NCBI RefSeq assembly: GCF_900605005.1
Contig: NZ_LR027558.1
Span: forward strand, 1,718,134-1,782,133
DNA: 64,000 nucleotides
Source: Acidipropionibacterium timonense
GTDB taxonomy: Bacteria > Actinomycetota > Actinomycetes > Propionibacteriales > Propionibacteriaceae
Direction of reading: 5' to 3'
Part shown: positions 1 through 7,700 of the stretch, piece after piece
How positions within the stretch are numbered: position 1 is the stretch's first letter
How the letters are laid out: every line of letters starts with the position of its first letter
Translations under genes and position numbers: made by a program
Notes under the pieces: model-generated
The model's input: only the letters and a program-made list of their open reading frames with translations
The model's database searches: none
Told to the model about the DNA's origin: nothing

Positions 1-1
1 T

Positions 2-238
2 CATTACCGAAAGCGGTCCTCCCATCGTCGCAGAACACCACGACAACCCGGGTCCAGATACCACGACCACTGCGGTTGCACGGCAGTCGAGGTGATCGGC
101 CCGTGGGAACAGACAGACGCCGAACGCTCCCATGAGGAGCTGTACCGCTCGGCGGTCAGGCTTGTCGGCGACCGAGGAGAGCAGGCGATGACCACAGCAG
201 TTCTCTCCGCCATGCGCGAGCTCAGCTCGCCCCATTGA
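2..238 (+). CDS. MuF-like minor head protein, C-terminal fragment (5' truncated by window)
   Basis: An open frame runs from the window edge to the TGA at 236-238 and gives about 78 residues. It contains the motif RYHDHCGC, typical of the C-terminus of MuF-type minor head (capsid morphogenesis) proteins, which carry closely spaced His and Cys residues there. These proteins are minor components of the procapsid made together with portal and scaffold. The gene sits directly upstream of the scaffold gene, as expected for the family. Its start and most of its length lie outside the window. No start codon is visible inside the fragment, so it is easily missed by an ATG-based search. Confidence 0.7.
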   Translation, partial: HYRKRSSHRRRTPRQPGSRYHDHCGCTAVEVIGPWEQTDAERSHEELYRSAVRLVGDRGEQAMTTAVLSAMRELSSPH

Positions 239-314
239 GTTCGGCCCGGGTGTCGCCGTCAAGGACGCCCATCCCCGCACGGGGACCATCGCATCACCAC
301 CGCACGGAGGAACC

Positions 315-806
315 ATGCCAGAAGACCAGGAGTCCGCGAAGGCGGATCAGGGGACCATCGAGAATCCCGCACGGGAGGCCGGCAACAAGACCCACTCGGA
401 GAGCGCGACGGACCGGAAGGCAGGGGCGCGCAAGTGGGAGTCCAGAGCCAAGGAGAACAAGGCCGCTCTCGATCGACTGGAGCAGGCCAACGACTCGAGC
501 ACCTCGGACATCGACAAGCTCACCAAGGCCAATGGCGAGCTCAAGGCGAAGGTCGATGCCCTCATCCTCGAACATCTCCGCCGCGACGTCGTATCCGCCA
601 AGGGTCTCCCCCAGGAGGCCGCCGCCTACCTGTCGGGCAACGATCGGGAATCGCTCGAGAAGTCGGCTGACGGGCTCGCCGCTCTCATGGAGCCACGCCA
701 GTCGCAGCAGATGCGCAGGCTCGCTGGTCAACCACCCACCGACAACCAAGAACGCACCGAGGAACTCGACTTCATCGACGCCCTCGTAGACATCAACCGG
801 AGGTAA
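315..806 (+). CDS. Phage capsid scaffolding protein
   Basis: The protein has 163 residues, is highly charged and has a predicted central coiled coil of about residues 40 to 85 (repeated K/E/L/A heptads). It lies directly upstream of the major capsid gene. Scaffolding proteins guide procapsid assembly and are then lost or cleaved. A clear Shine-Dalgarno (GGAGG at 306-310) precedes the ATG. The N-terminus is Glu/Ala/Lys-rich and the C-terminus ends in a basic NRR, which could bind the capsid protein. The call rests on position, size and coiled-coil character rather than on a specific motif; no protease domain is seen, so it is a free scaffold. Confidence 0.75.
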   Translation: MPEDQESAKADQGTIENPAREAGNKTHSESATDRKAGARKWESRAKENKAALDRLEQANDSSTSDIDKLTKANGELKAKVDALILEHLRRDVVSAKGLPQEAAAYLSGNDRESLEKSADGLAALMEPRQSQQMRRLAGQPPTDNQERTEELDFIDALVDINRR

Positions 807-810
807 CACC

Positions 811-1746
811 ATGGCTGTCAATGCCACCACCATCAACTCCACCCAACTCCAGCTTCCCGGTACGGTCGTCGGGATCGTGCGCGACAAGGCGCTCGATTCT
901 GGCACCCTGGCGGCCCTGTCGCCGGAGAAGCCGACGATCTTCGGCCCTGTCAAGGGGGCCACGTTCTCGGGCGTGCCGCGCGCCAAGATCGTCGGAGAGA
1001 CCGAGAAGAAGCCCGCGGCCGCTGTGCCGACCATCACCCCGTGGTCGGCTGCTCCGATCAAGATCGTCACCCAGCAGCGCACGTCTGACGAGTTCATGTA
1101 CGCGGATGCCGACTACCGTCTCGGCGTCATGCAGGACCTCATCGCCCCGGCGCTGGGATCGTCGATCGGTCGGGCCGTTGACCTCATCGCCATCCATGGG
1201 ATCGACCCCGCCACCGGCGCTGCGGCAACGTCGATCCCCACGAGCCTGTCCAAGTCGACGGCGATCGTCAACATGACGGCGAGCCCGACCGATGATCTCG
1301 TCTCCGCCGTCGGGAAGATCGCCTCCACTGGAGAGTCCATGCCTGACGGCATCGCCATGACGCCCTCCTTCAACTACTCACTGGCCACCGAGGTCTACCC
1401 CAAGGGCCACTCCCTGGCGGGTCAGCCCATGTACCCGAACGCTGGATTCGGGAACATGGGGTCGTGGCGCGGCCTCAAGGTGGGCCAGTCCTCGACGATC
1501 TCCGGACTGCCCGAGATCGCCAAGGACCCCGGAATCCGAGCCGTCATGGGCGACTGGAGCAAGGTCCGCTGGGGCTTCCAGCGGAACTTCCCCATCGAGC
1601 TCATCCAGTACGGCGACCCGGACAACGCGGGCCGCGACCTCAAGGGTGCGAACGAGATTCTCCTGCGCGTCGAGGCCGTCCTGTACGTCGCCATCCTGGA
1701 CCCCAACCAGTTCGTGCTGGTCAAGGACGCCTCGGTCTCCGCGTGA
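811..1746 (+). CDS. Phage major capsid protein (HK97-like fold)
   Basis: This 311-residue protein lies immediately after the scaffold gene and has a strong ribosome-binding site (GGAGGT ending 8 bases before the ATG). It has the pattern of HK97-fold capsid proteins of actinobacterial siphophages: an N-terminal arm ending in a Pro/Thr-rich part near residue 70, a long spine-helix region around residues 90 to 130 (MQDLIAPALG, GRAVDLIAIHG), and a C-terminal P- and A-domain with WGFQRNFPIELIQYGDPD near residue 255. It self-assembles into the icosahedral shell around scaffold and portal. It has no N-terminal prohead protease domain, consistent with the separate scaffold gene. Confidence 0.9.
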   Translation: MAVNATTINSTQLQLPGTVVGIVRDKALDSGTLAALSPEKPTIFGPVKGATFSGVPRAKIVGETEKKPAAAVPTITPWSAAPIKIVTQQRTSDEFMYADADYRLGVMQDLIAPALGSSIGRAVDLIAIHGIDPATGAAATSIPTSLSKSTAIVNMTASPTDDLVSAVGKIASTGESMPDGIAMTPSFNYSLATEVYPKGHSLAGQPMYPNAGFGNMGSWRGLKVGQSSTISGLPEIAKDPGIRAVMGDWSKVRWGFQRNFPIELIQYGDPDNAGRDLKGANEILLRVEAVLYVAILDPNQFVLVKDASVSA

Positions 1747-1777
1747 CCGGTGACGTTCTGGGATCTGGTCGGTTGAC

Positions 1778-2242
1778 ATGGCTGTGATCAGCATCGAGGA
1801 CCTGGCCCCGTTCGCGGACATTCCGACCGAGCGTGCCCAGGCGATGATCGACGACGCTGTCGCGGTGGCTCTCCGGGTCGCCCCCTGTCTGTCGGATCCG
1901 GCATTCCCGTACCTCGGTGCGGCGAAGGCCATTCTTCGTCGCGCCATCCTCCGATGGAATGAGACGGGAGTGTCCGGATCGACGACGTCGGAGACGGCCG
2001 GACCGTTCACCCATGTCATGACGACTCGACCGTCGTCGGGTCTGCTCTGGCCGTCCGAGATCACTGATCTGCAGAAGCTCTGCCGCGATGCATCGTCGTC
2101 GGGGCGTGCCTTCTCGGTCATGCCGAAGATCTCCCCCGGCCGGGGCGTCCATGCCGAGGTGTGCTCGACGGTGTGGGGCGGGACGTGCTCGTGTGGATCT
2201 GACATCAATGGGTCGGACGGCCCCCTGTGGGAGCTCCCGTGA
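1778..2242 (+). CDS. Head-tail connector (Gp19/Gp15/Gp42-like adaptor)
   Basis: The protein has 154 residues. Residues 1 to 110 form a helical bundle whose pattern (start MAVISIEDLAPF, then an Ala/Arg-rich helix with LGAAKAILRRAILRW) is typical of Gp6/Gp19-like adaptors that dock under the portal ring. The C-terminal 45 residues are Cys/Gly/Ser-rich (GGTCSCGSDINGS), a common tail in actinophage versions. It is the first of five small neck genes between capsid and major tail protein. Its end overlaps the next gene by GTGA, so the two are probably translationally coupled. Confidence 0.75.
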   Translation: MAVISIEDLAPFADIPTERAQAMIDDAVAVALRVAPCLSDPAFPYLGAAKAILRRAILRWNETGVSGSTTSETAGPFTHVMTTRPSSGLLWPSEITDLQKLCRDASSSGRAFSVMPKISPGRGVHAEVCSTVWGGTCSCGSDINGSDGPLWELP

Positions 2243-2562
2243 TCGCCCGCCACCCGGTGCGCCATCTCGTCCGCTCGCTGGGGGCCACCGACGTCCACGG
2301 GAACGCCACCGACGAATGGGCCTCGACCCCGCGGATGGTGTTCGGCTGGTCCCAGGAGCAGTCCGACGAACCGGCGGCCGTCGGTGCGAACCGCATCTCG
2401 ACCACCTTGCAGGTGCTGTCGCCCTGGGCTGCCGCCGACAAGGATCGGGTCGTCATTCTCGGACACATGTTCGAGGTGATCGGCGAGTCAGAGGACTGGA
2501 ATCACGGCCCGTTCGGGTTCGAGCCCGGATACCGGTTCAGAGTCAGGAGGATCGATGGCTGA
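2239..2562 (+). CDS. Head closure / head-tail stopper protein
   Basis: The protein has 107 residues when started at the GTG (2239-2241) that overlaps the upstream stop as GTGA; an alternative GTG lies at 2227. It is a beta-rich small protein with a central WSQEQSDEPAAVGANRIS segment and a C-terminal GYRFRVRRIDG strand, like SPP1 gp16-type stoppers that close the connector after DNA packaging. The assignment is based on size, predicted beta character and position as the second neck gene. It overlaps the next gene by 8 bases. Confidence 0.65.
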   Translation: MIARHPVRHLVRSLGATDVHGNATDEWASTPRMVFGWSQEQSDEPAAVGANRISTTLQVLSPWAAADKDRVVILGHMFEVIGESEDWNHGPFGFEPGYRFRVRRIDG

Positions 2563-2854
2563 GCCACGTCTCAAGGTGAACCGCAAGGCTCTCGTTCGAA
2601 CGCTCAAGACGGCACCGGTCCGCCCCGAGGTTCTCGAGATGGCGGTCCGAGTGCGTGATGCCGCGAACCGGTGGGCCGACAGCTACCCGCGCTCAGAAAA
2701 GCATCCGGTGCAGCGACCCCACTTCGTGGTCGTCACCGAACCCGGGGAGCATCGCACCCGATACACGGTCCGGCCGGCCTCGGCGTTCGCCACCTGGCTG
2801 GTCCAGCATGACCCGCACGGCTTCATGGCGTGCCTCGAGGCCGGGAGGAGGTGA
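2555..2854 (+). CDS. Small phage neck/tail-joining protein
   Basis: The 99-residue basic protein (many Arg, Lys and His) starts inside the end of the preceding gene. Its place between head closure and tail terminator is where HK97 gp10-type neck proteins are normally found. Here the sequence is short for that family (usually 110 to 160 residues), and the ending HDPHGFMACLEAGRR is not diagnostic. The ribosome-binding site lies within the upstream coding sequence (AGGAGGATCG before the ATG). Call it a neck or minor tail component with moderate confidence. Confidence 0.55.
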   Translation: MAEPRLKVNRKALVRTLKTAPVRPEVLEMAVRVRDAANRWADSYPRSEKHPVQRPHFVVVTEPGEHRTRYTVRPASAFATWLVQHDPHGFMACLEAGRR

Positions 2855-2855
2855 C

Positions 2856-3029
2856 ATGGACACTCTGCATGTCAAGATCCTGGAAACTGGCCGAATCGCC
2901 GAGCTGTCGCGCAGCGCCGCCAACGAGATGATCGCCGGTGGGTTCGCCGTACAGGTCGACGCACCCGACCCCGACCCTGATGACCATGAGCCCGCTCGGG
3001 CTGAACTCGACGGGGCTGATGAGCCGTGA
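2856..3029 (+). CDS. Small hypothetical phage protein, 57 residues
   Basis: A short ORF lies between two neck genes, with a good Shine-Dalgarno (GGGAGGAGGTGAC ending at its ATG). It begins MDTLHVKILETGRIAELSR and ends in a strongly acidic Asp/Pro/Glu tail. Its stop overlaps the next start as GTGA, so it is embedded in the coupled translation chain, which supports its being a real gene. Similar 50 to 70 residue genes occur at this place in other actinophages, but no function is known to me. Confidence 0.65.
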   Translation: MDTLHVKILETGRIAELSRSAANEMIAGGFAVQVDAPDPDPDDHEPARAELDGADEP

Positions 3030-3394
3030 TCGTCGACATTGAAGCTGTCGTCGTGGCCGCCCTCATCGAACCCGACGGTCCGGTCGTGTCGACGGAGAGA
3101 CCCCGGGACACGACCGGCCCACAGGTGCAGGTGCGCGCCTCGGGCGGCCCCACAGTGAGATCACATGTGCTCGATGAGCGCATCGTCACCATCACCGTCT
3201 GCCATGACAGTGCGCCCCAGGCGTCCGTCCTGGCCGGAACCGTGCGCGACCAGCTGTACGCGCTGGAAGGCATCTCGGCCTCAGGCGGGGTGTACATCGC
3301 CTCGGTCGAGTGCACCGCCCCGTCGTGGTTTCCCGACGAGGACGGCCGAGCCCGCTACGTCATGACCGCCACCCTCCTCACTCAGCACAACTGA
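3026..3394 (+). CDS. Tail terminator / tail completion protein
   Basis: The protein has 122 residues and uses the GTG at 3026 that overlaps the preceding stop (GTGA). Tail terminators of the gpU type form a ring on top of the tail tube and lie just before the major tail protein gene, as here. The protein shows the usual pattern: an N-terminal helix (VDIEAVVVAALI), a central strand region with RIVTITVCHDS, a helix ASVLAGTVRDQLYAL and a C-terminal strand RYVMTATLLTQ. Assignment rests on fold pattern and position. Confidence 0.65.
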   Translation: MIVDIEAVVVAALIEPDGPVVSTERPRDTTGPQVQVRASGGPTVRSHVLDERIVTITVCHDSAPQASVLAGTVRDQLYALEGISASGGVYIASVECTAPSWFPDEDGRARYVMTATLLTQHN

Positions 3395-3434
3395 ACAGTC
3401 CTTCTCGCGGCGGCACACCACGAAAGGCATCATC

Positions 3435-4007
3435 ATGGCTTCCACTCCCGTGCAGTCCACCGCAGAGGTCCGCGTCGGCGGCCCGAAGGTCGGCGGCTAC
3501 GCCTGGAAGGCTCCCATCGGGTCGACCCGACCGACCGACGGGGTTGCCGCCCTCAACGCGGCTTACCTCGATCTCGGCTACATCTCCGATGACGGTCTGT
3601 CCGTCAAGACGGACAAGTCGAACGACAAGATCAAGGACTGGAATCTCGACACCATCGCAGTGATCGAGAAGTCCAACGAGGCCACCCTCGAGGTCACCTT
3701 CGACCAGGTGACGGCCAACTCCTGCAAGGCGCTCTTCGGCGACAGCAACGTCACCGTCTCGAGCACGGCGCCGAACAGGGTCACCGCCATCAGCTACACC
3801 GGGGAGACGCTCCCCCACGCCTGCTGGGCGTTCCTCACCCACGACGCGAATGGTGACGGCGTCTTCGATGTCGGCGACGGTCAGGTCACCGGGATCGACG
3901 GCTTCACCTTCAAGAAGGACGCCATCGTTTCGTTCAAGGCGACGATCGAGCTCTTCAAGGACAAGGACGGCAAGTTCTTCACCTGGCATCTGGGTGCTGC
4001 CTCCTGA
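3435..4007 (+). CDS. Major tail protein
   Basis: This 190-residue protein builds the tail tube. It starts with a Thr/Ser-rich arm and includes two features common in actinophage tube proteins: a segment near residue 40 (AAYLDLGYISDDGLSVKTDKS) describing the first strands, and the C-terminal KDKDGKFFTWHLGAAS end. It is the last gene before the strong hairpin terminator at 4020-4061, an arrangement that gives high expression of head and tube genes relative to the rest of the tail module. It is preceded by a purine-rich ribosome-binding site (GAAAGG). Confidence 0.85.
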   Translation: MASTPVQSTAEVRVGGPKVGGYAWKAPIGSTRPTDGVAALNAAYLDLGYISDDGLSVKTDKSNDKIKDWNLDTIAVIEKSNEATLEVTFDQVTANSCKALFGDSNVTVSSTAPNRVTAISYTGETLPHACWAFLTHDANGDGVFDVGDGQVTGIDGFTFKKDAIVSFKATIELFKDKDGKFFTWHLGAAS

Positions 4008-4019
4008 TCCCCCTAGTCG

Positions 4020-4061
4020 TCCGTGCGGTGGGACTTTCTGCCGCCGCGCCCACCGCACGGA
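4020..4061 (+). terminator. Hairpin terminator after the major tail protein gene
   Basis: A perfect 13-bp inverted repeat (4020-4032 TCCGTGCGGTGGG; 4049-4061 its complement) with a 16-base loop is followed by CTTTCTCTT, a moderate T-rich stretch. It sits 13 bases after the stop codon. It probably works as a partial terminator that lowers transcription of the tape measure and downstream genes. Confidence 0.8.
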
Positions 4062-4105
4062 CTTTCTCTTGACGCGGCGGACACCACATGATGAAAGGCG
4101 ACGGC

Positions 4106-4426
4106 ATGAGCGACACCATCGACATCACGGTCAAGGACCGGGTGTACAGCCTCGACAGAACCGAGTTCACCGATCCACGGGTGTCGGTGCTGCGCATCCT
4201 TCGCGCAGCCAATGACGGTAATTTCGACGAGCTGATAGACCTGCCCTCCGTGCTCGAGCTCGAGGAGCGCAACTGGCGCAGGTCCGACCTCATGGAGTTC
4301 CTCGAGAAGTTCGGTGAGATCCTCCAGGAGGAGTTGGAGATGGACGTCCCGGAATCCTCTGGCTCCGTGACCTCGTCGCGGAGCATCGCGAGGAAGTCGA
4401 GTACGAGTGCATCCGAGCTGGACTGA
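4106..4426 (+). CDS. Tail assembly chaperone, short form (gpG-like)
   Basis: The start is placed at the ATG at 4106, which has AAAGG eight bases upstream, rather than at 4088 where no ribosome-binding site is seen. The short product has 106 residues: an N-terminal strand region (DTIDITVKDRVYSLDR) and a helical part (LEERNWRRSDLMEFLEKFGEILQEEL). Its last 26 residues are Ser-rich and look like out-of-frame translation. A programmed -1 shift probably joins the helical part to the downstream frame that ends at 4761. The short and long forms bind the tape measure and control tail length. Confidence 0.8.
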   Translation: MSDTIDITVKDRVYSLDRTEFTDPRVSVLRILRAANDGNFDELIDLPSVLELEERNWRRSDLMEFLEKFGEILQEELEMDVPESSGSVTSSRSIARKSSTSASELD

Positions 4427-4761
4427 GGCTGCGTGACGCCGAGGCCGGCCGTACGCCGTGGCGTGACGTGTTCGTCGTGTGCCGCCACGTCCCGGCCGGT
4501 AGCCCCCTGGCGGGTGCCGTCGATCCTCGCGCCGCCTGGGATGCCGCCACGTCCCTTACGGCCGTGCTGGTCGACCAGCTCAACCAGCTCTCGTGGGGTC
4601 TCGGCGGCGGGCGTGGCCCCGAACCCAAGCCGGTGTGGCGGCCGTGGGACGACGGCGACCGTAGGCAGACCGAGACGTTCCGTGGTGACTCGCTGACCCT
4701 CGCCGAGGCAGATGCCCTGGCGGCCCGATTCCGACCCCGAAAGGACCCAGATGGCCACTGA
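4318..4761 (+). CDS. Tail assembly chaperone, frameshift extension (gpT-like)
   Basis: This frame is one base back from the gpG-like frame and is open from 4318 to 4761 but has no credible start of its own. It contains WLRDLVAEHREEVEYE, GLRLRDAE, TPWRDVFVVCRH and SPLAGAVDPRAAW, a series characteristic of the C-terminal part of frameshifted tail chaperones in actinophages. The slip must occur between 4318 and 4426; CCCGGAA at 4348-4354 is the best-looking site by eye, although its second codon pairing is imperfect. The extended protein would end just inside the start of the tape measure gene. Confidence 0.75.
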   Translation, partial: DPPGGVGDGRPGILWLRDLVAEHREEVEYECIRAGLRLRDAEAGRTPWRDVFVVCRHVPAGSPLAGAVDPRAAWDAATSLTAVLVDQLNQLSWGLGGGRGPEPKPVWRPWDDGDRRQTETFRGDSLTLAEADALAARFRPRKDPDGH

Positions 4762-7700
4762 GCTCGCCCAAGGCTACCTGTCGTTGTCGGTCGGATTCGA
4801 CGGGTCGCCCACCAAGCAGCTGAACGACTTCCTCGCTGGTGCCCAGCGGTCCGCCGACAGGGCCGGGAAGGCCATGGGGCGGTCGCTGTCGGCTGGGGTC
4901 CGTGATGGCGTGGAGCAGGCTCGGGCCGACACTGAGTCGGCGCGCAAGACGTTCGAGTCGGCCGAGCAGTCGGCCAAGCGCGCCTACTCGGCCCGCGAGA
5001 ACGCAGCCAAGGCCGTCGAGATCGCCCAGGCCAAGCTCAATGAGACCCAGGCCAAGTACGCCGACGCGCTCGCCAAGGGGGCCGAGAAGTCCTCGGCCCT
5101 CCTGGCGGCCGAGGATCGGGCGGCTCGGGCCAAGCAGCGTCTGGCTCGAGCAGAGCTCGACGTCGCCGCTGCCGATCAGAAGCGCTCCGAGGCCGGTGGC
5201 AAGGTCACCGAGGCCATCGGCAAGCAGGAGGCCGCAGAGAAGAGGGCCGCCGACTCCCACCGTGGAGTGCTCGCCTCGATGCGCGACGGTCTGGCCGCGC
5301 TCCAGGCCAAGATGCCCAATCCGTATGCCTCCATGCCGGCCCAGGGCTCCAAGTCTGCCCAGGAGACGTCCGACAGGTTTGCCAAGACGCTGCAGCGCGC
5401 CAGCAGCAAGATGGGAACGACTCTCAAGAGTGGGCTGTCGGCGTCGTTCAAGGTCGCCGTCGGGTCCGCCGCCGCAGCAGCGGCCACGGGCGTCGGTGCA
5501 CTCACCGCGACGGCTGGCGTGGCGCTGACGAAGGGATTCTCGCGCCTGTCGAGCATCGACCAGGCCACCCAGAAGCTCCGCGGTCTCGGATCGTCCGCCA
5601 AGGACGTCTCCCAGATCATGCAGGACTCGCTTTCCTCGGTGAAGGGCACCGCGTTCGGCCTGGATGAGGCCGCCACGACGTCGGCGATGATGGTGGCCAC
5701 TGGGATCAAGCCCGGCCGCCAGCTGGCATCGGTCCTGCGCACCGTCGCCGACACCGCCACCATCGCCGGGATGTCGATGTCCGACGCTGGACGGATCTTC
5801 TCGTCGGTGGCAGCCCGAGGTAAGCTGCAGGGCGACGACATGATGCAGCTCACTAGCCAGGGCGTCCCCGTCCTGCAGCTGCTCAGCAAGCAGCTGCACA
5901 AGTCGACCGCCGACGTGTCGACCATGGTGAGCAAGGGCAAGATTGACTTCGCCACGTTCTCGGCCGCCATGCAGCAGGGCCTCGGAGGGTCGGCGAAGCA
6001 GTCTGGGCAGACGTTCACCGGGGCCATGAAGAACATCGGGGCCTCCCTGGGGCGCGTCGGCGCGAACTTCATGGGTGGGGTGTTCCCCAAGATGGCCCCG
6101 CTGTTCAACGGCGTCACGACCTCACTTGGCCCGCTGGAGGATGGCGCCAAGAAGGTGGGCAGCGCGATCGGATCGGTCCTCGGGCCCGCGATCGACAAGC
6201 TCACCCGCACGCTGTCCTCGGGCGGTGCCACGACAGCACTCAAGGGCCTCAGGGACGGCCTGGGTGGCCTGTACGACGTGCTCGTCAAGGGCGACTTCAC
6301 GCAGCGGTTCGCCGATGCGTTCCACATGCAGGAGGATTCGGCGTTCACTGGCTGGCTCCTCGACGTCCACGACTCCATCGCTCATCTCGGCGACGGCGCC
6401 GCAGGTGCGAGGAAGAAGATCTCCGACGCCCTCGGTTCCCTCAAGCCGGTCGTCTCGGGTGTGTGGTCCGGGCTGTCCGGCGATGACGCCTTCAAGGGGG
6501 CCGACTTGGACGGCAAGCTGTCGCGATGGCAGCGACTCGGCGAGAAGATCCGTGGCGCCCTGAGTGAGGGCAAGCGGCTCCTGACCGATTTCTTCTCCTC
6601 GGTGACGACGTTCGTCAAGGGTGCCGGGGCTGCGCTCGGCCCGTTCCTGGGTGACCTGGTCAAGCTGGCTGGCGCCACGGCCTTGGGGGCTGTGGTCGGA
6701 GCCCTGAAGATCCTCACCCCGATGCTGCGTGACGTCGGGCGGTTCATGGCGCAGCACAAAAAGCTTGTCGGCTCGATCGCCGCCGGTCTGGTTACTTTTG
6801 CCGCAGGCTACAAGGCGGTCACCGTCGCCATGGACCTGTGGGCAGCTCGGACGAAGATCGTCGCCGCGGCCCAGGCGGCGCTCAACGTCGTCATGAACCT
6901 CAACCCGATAGGCATCGTCGTCGCGGGGATCGCCACTCTCGCCGCTGGCCTCATCTACGCCTACAGGCACTCCGAGACCTTCCGCAAGGGTGTCAACGCT
7001 GCGTTCTCGGGGGTCAAGAAAGCAGCAGTGGCCATCGGCCAGTGGTTCTCCGGGCCGTTCGTCGGCTTCTTCAAGTCGGCGTTCGGCTGGGTGGCCAAGG
7101 TTGCTGTCGGATTCTGGCACGGCATCGTCGCCACGTTCACGGCAATCCACAACGGTGTCCTGCGCATCGTCGAGGTCATGTGGGCCAGAATCAAGTTCGC
7201 CTTCACTCTCGGCAAGGGCATCATCCTGTATGTCGCCGACAGCATCAAGAGCGGTGTCATCACCATCTTCACCGGCATCAAGGATGGCGCGATTCGTGCC
7301 TTCACGGGCATGAAAGATGGCATCAAGAAGGTGTGGGACGCGGTCAAGTCGATCGTCAGCAAGCCCATCAGGTGGGTCATCGACACGCCGATCAACAAGG
7401 GCCTCATCGCTGCCGTCGCATCCGTCCAGAGGTTCTTCGGCGTCAAGAACCCGATGAAGCCGCTGTCGATCGCCGGATTCCGCGGCGGCGGTGTCATCCC
7501 CGGAAGCTTCGATCCAGCGCACCGCGACAATGTCCTTGGCCTGTCCATCGGCGGGGTCCCCACGGCCCGCGTCGAGCCGGGAGAATTCGTCGTCAACCGG
7601 CGCCAGACTGCCCGGAATCTGCCGCTGCTCCATGCCATCAACTCCGGCCTGCATGGCTACGCCGGGGGCGGCCTCGTGGGTGGCTCGGGGCGCTGGTCAC

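Noticed and set aside
4088-4105. Upstream start ATGATG for the tail chaperone
   Set aside because: No ribosome-binding site precedes it, while the ATG at 4106 has one at proper spacing.
6122-7654. 510-residue minus-strand ORF over the tape measure gene
   Set aside because: Asp/Arg/His-rich shadow without a ribosome-binding site.
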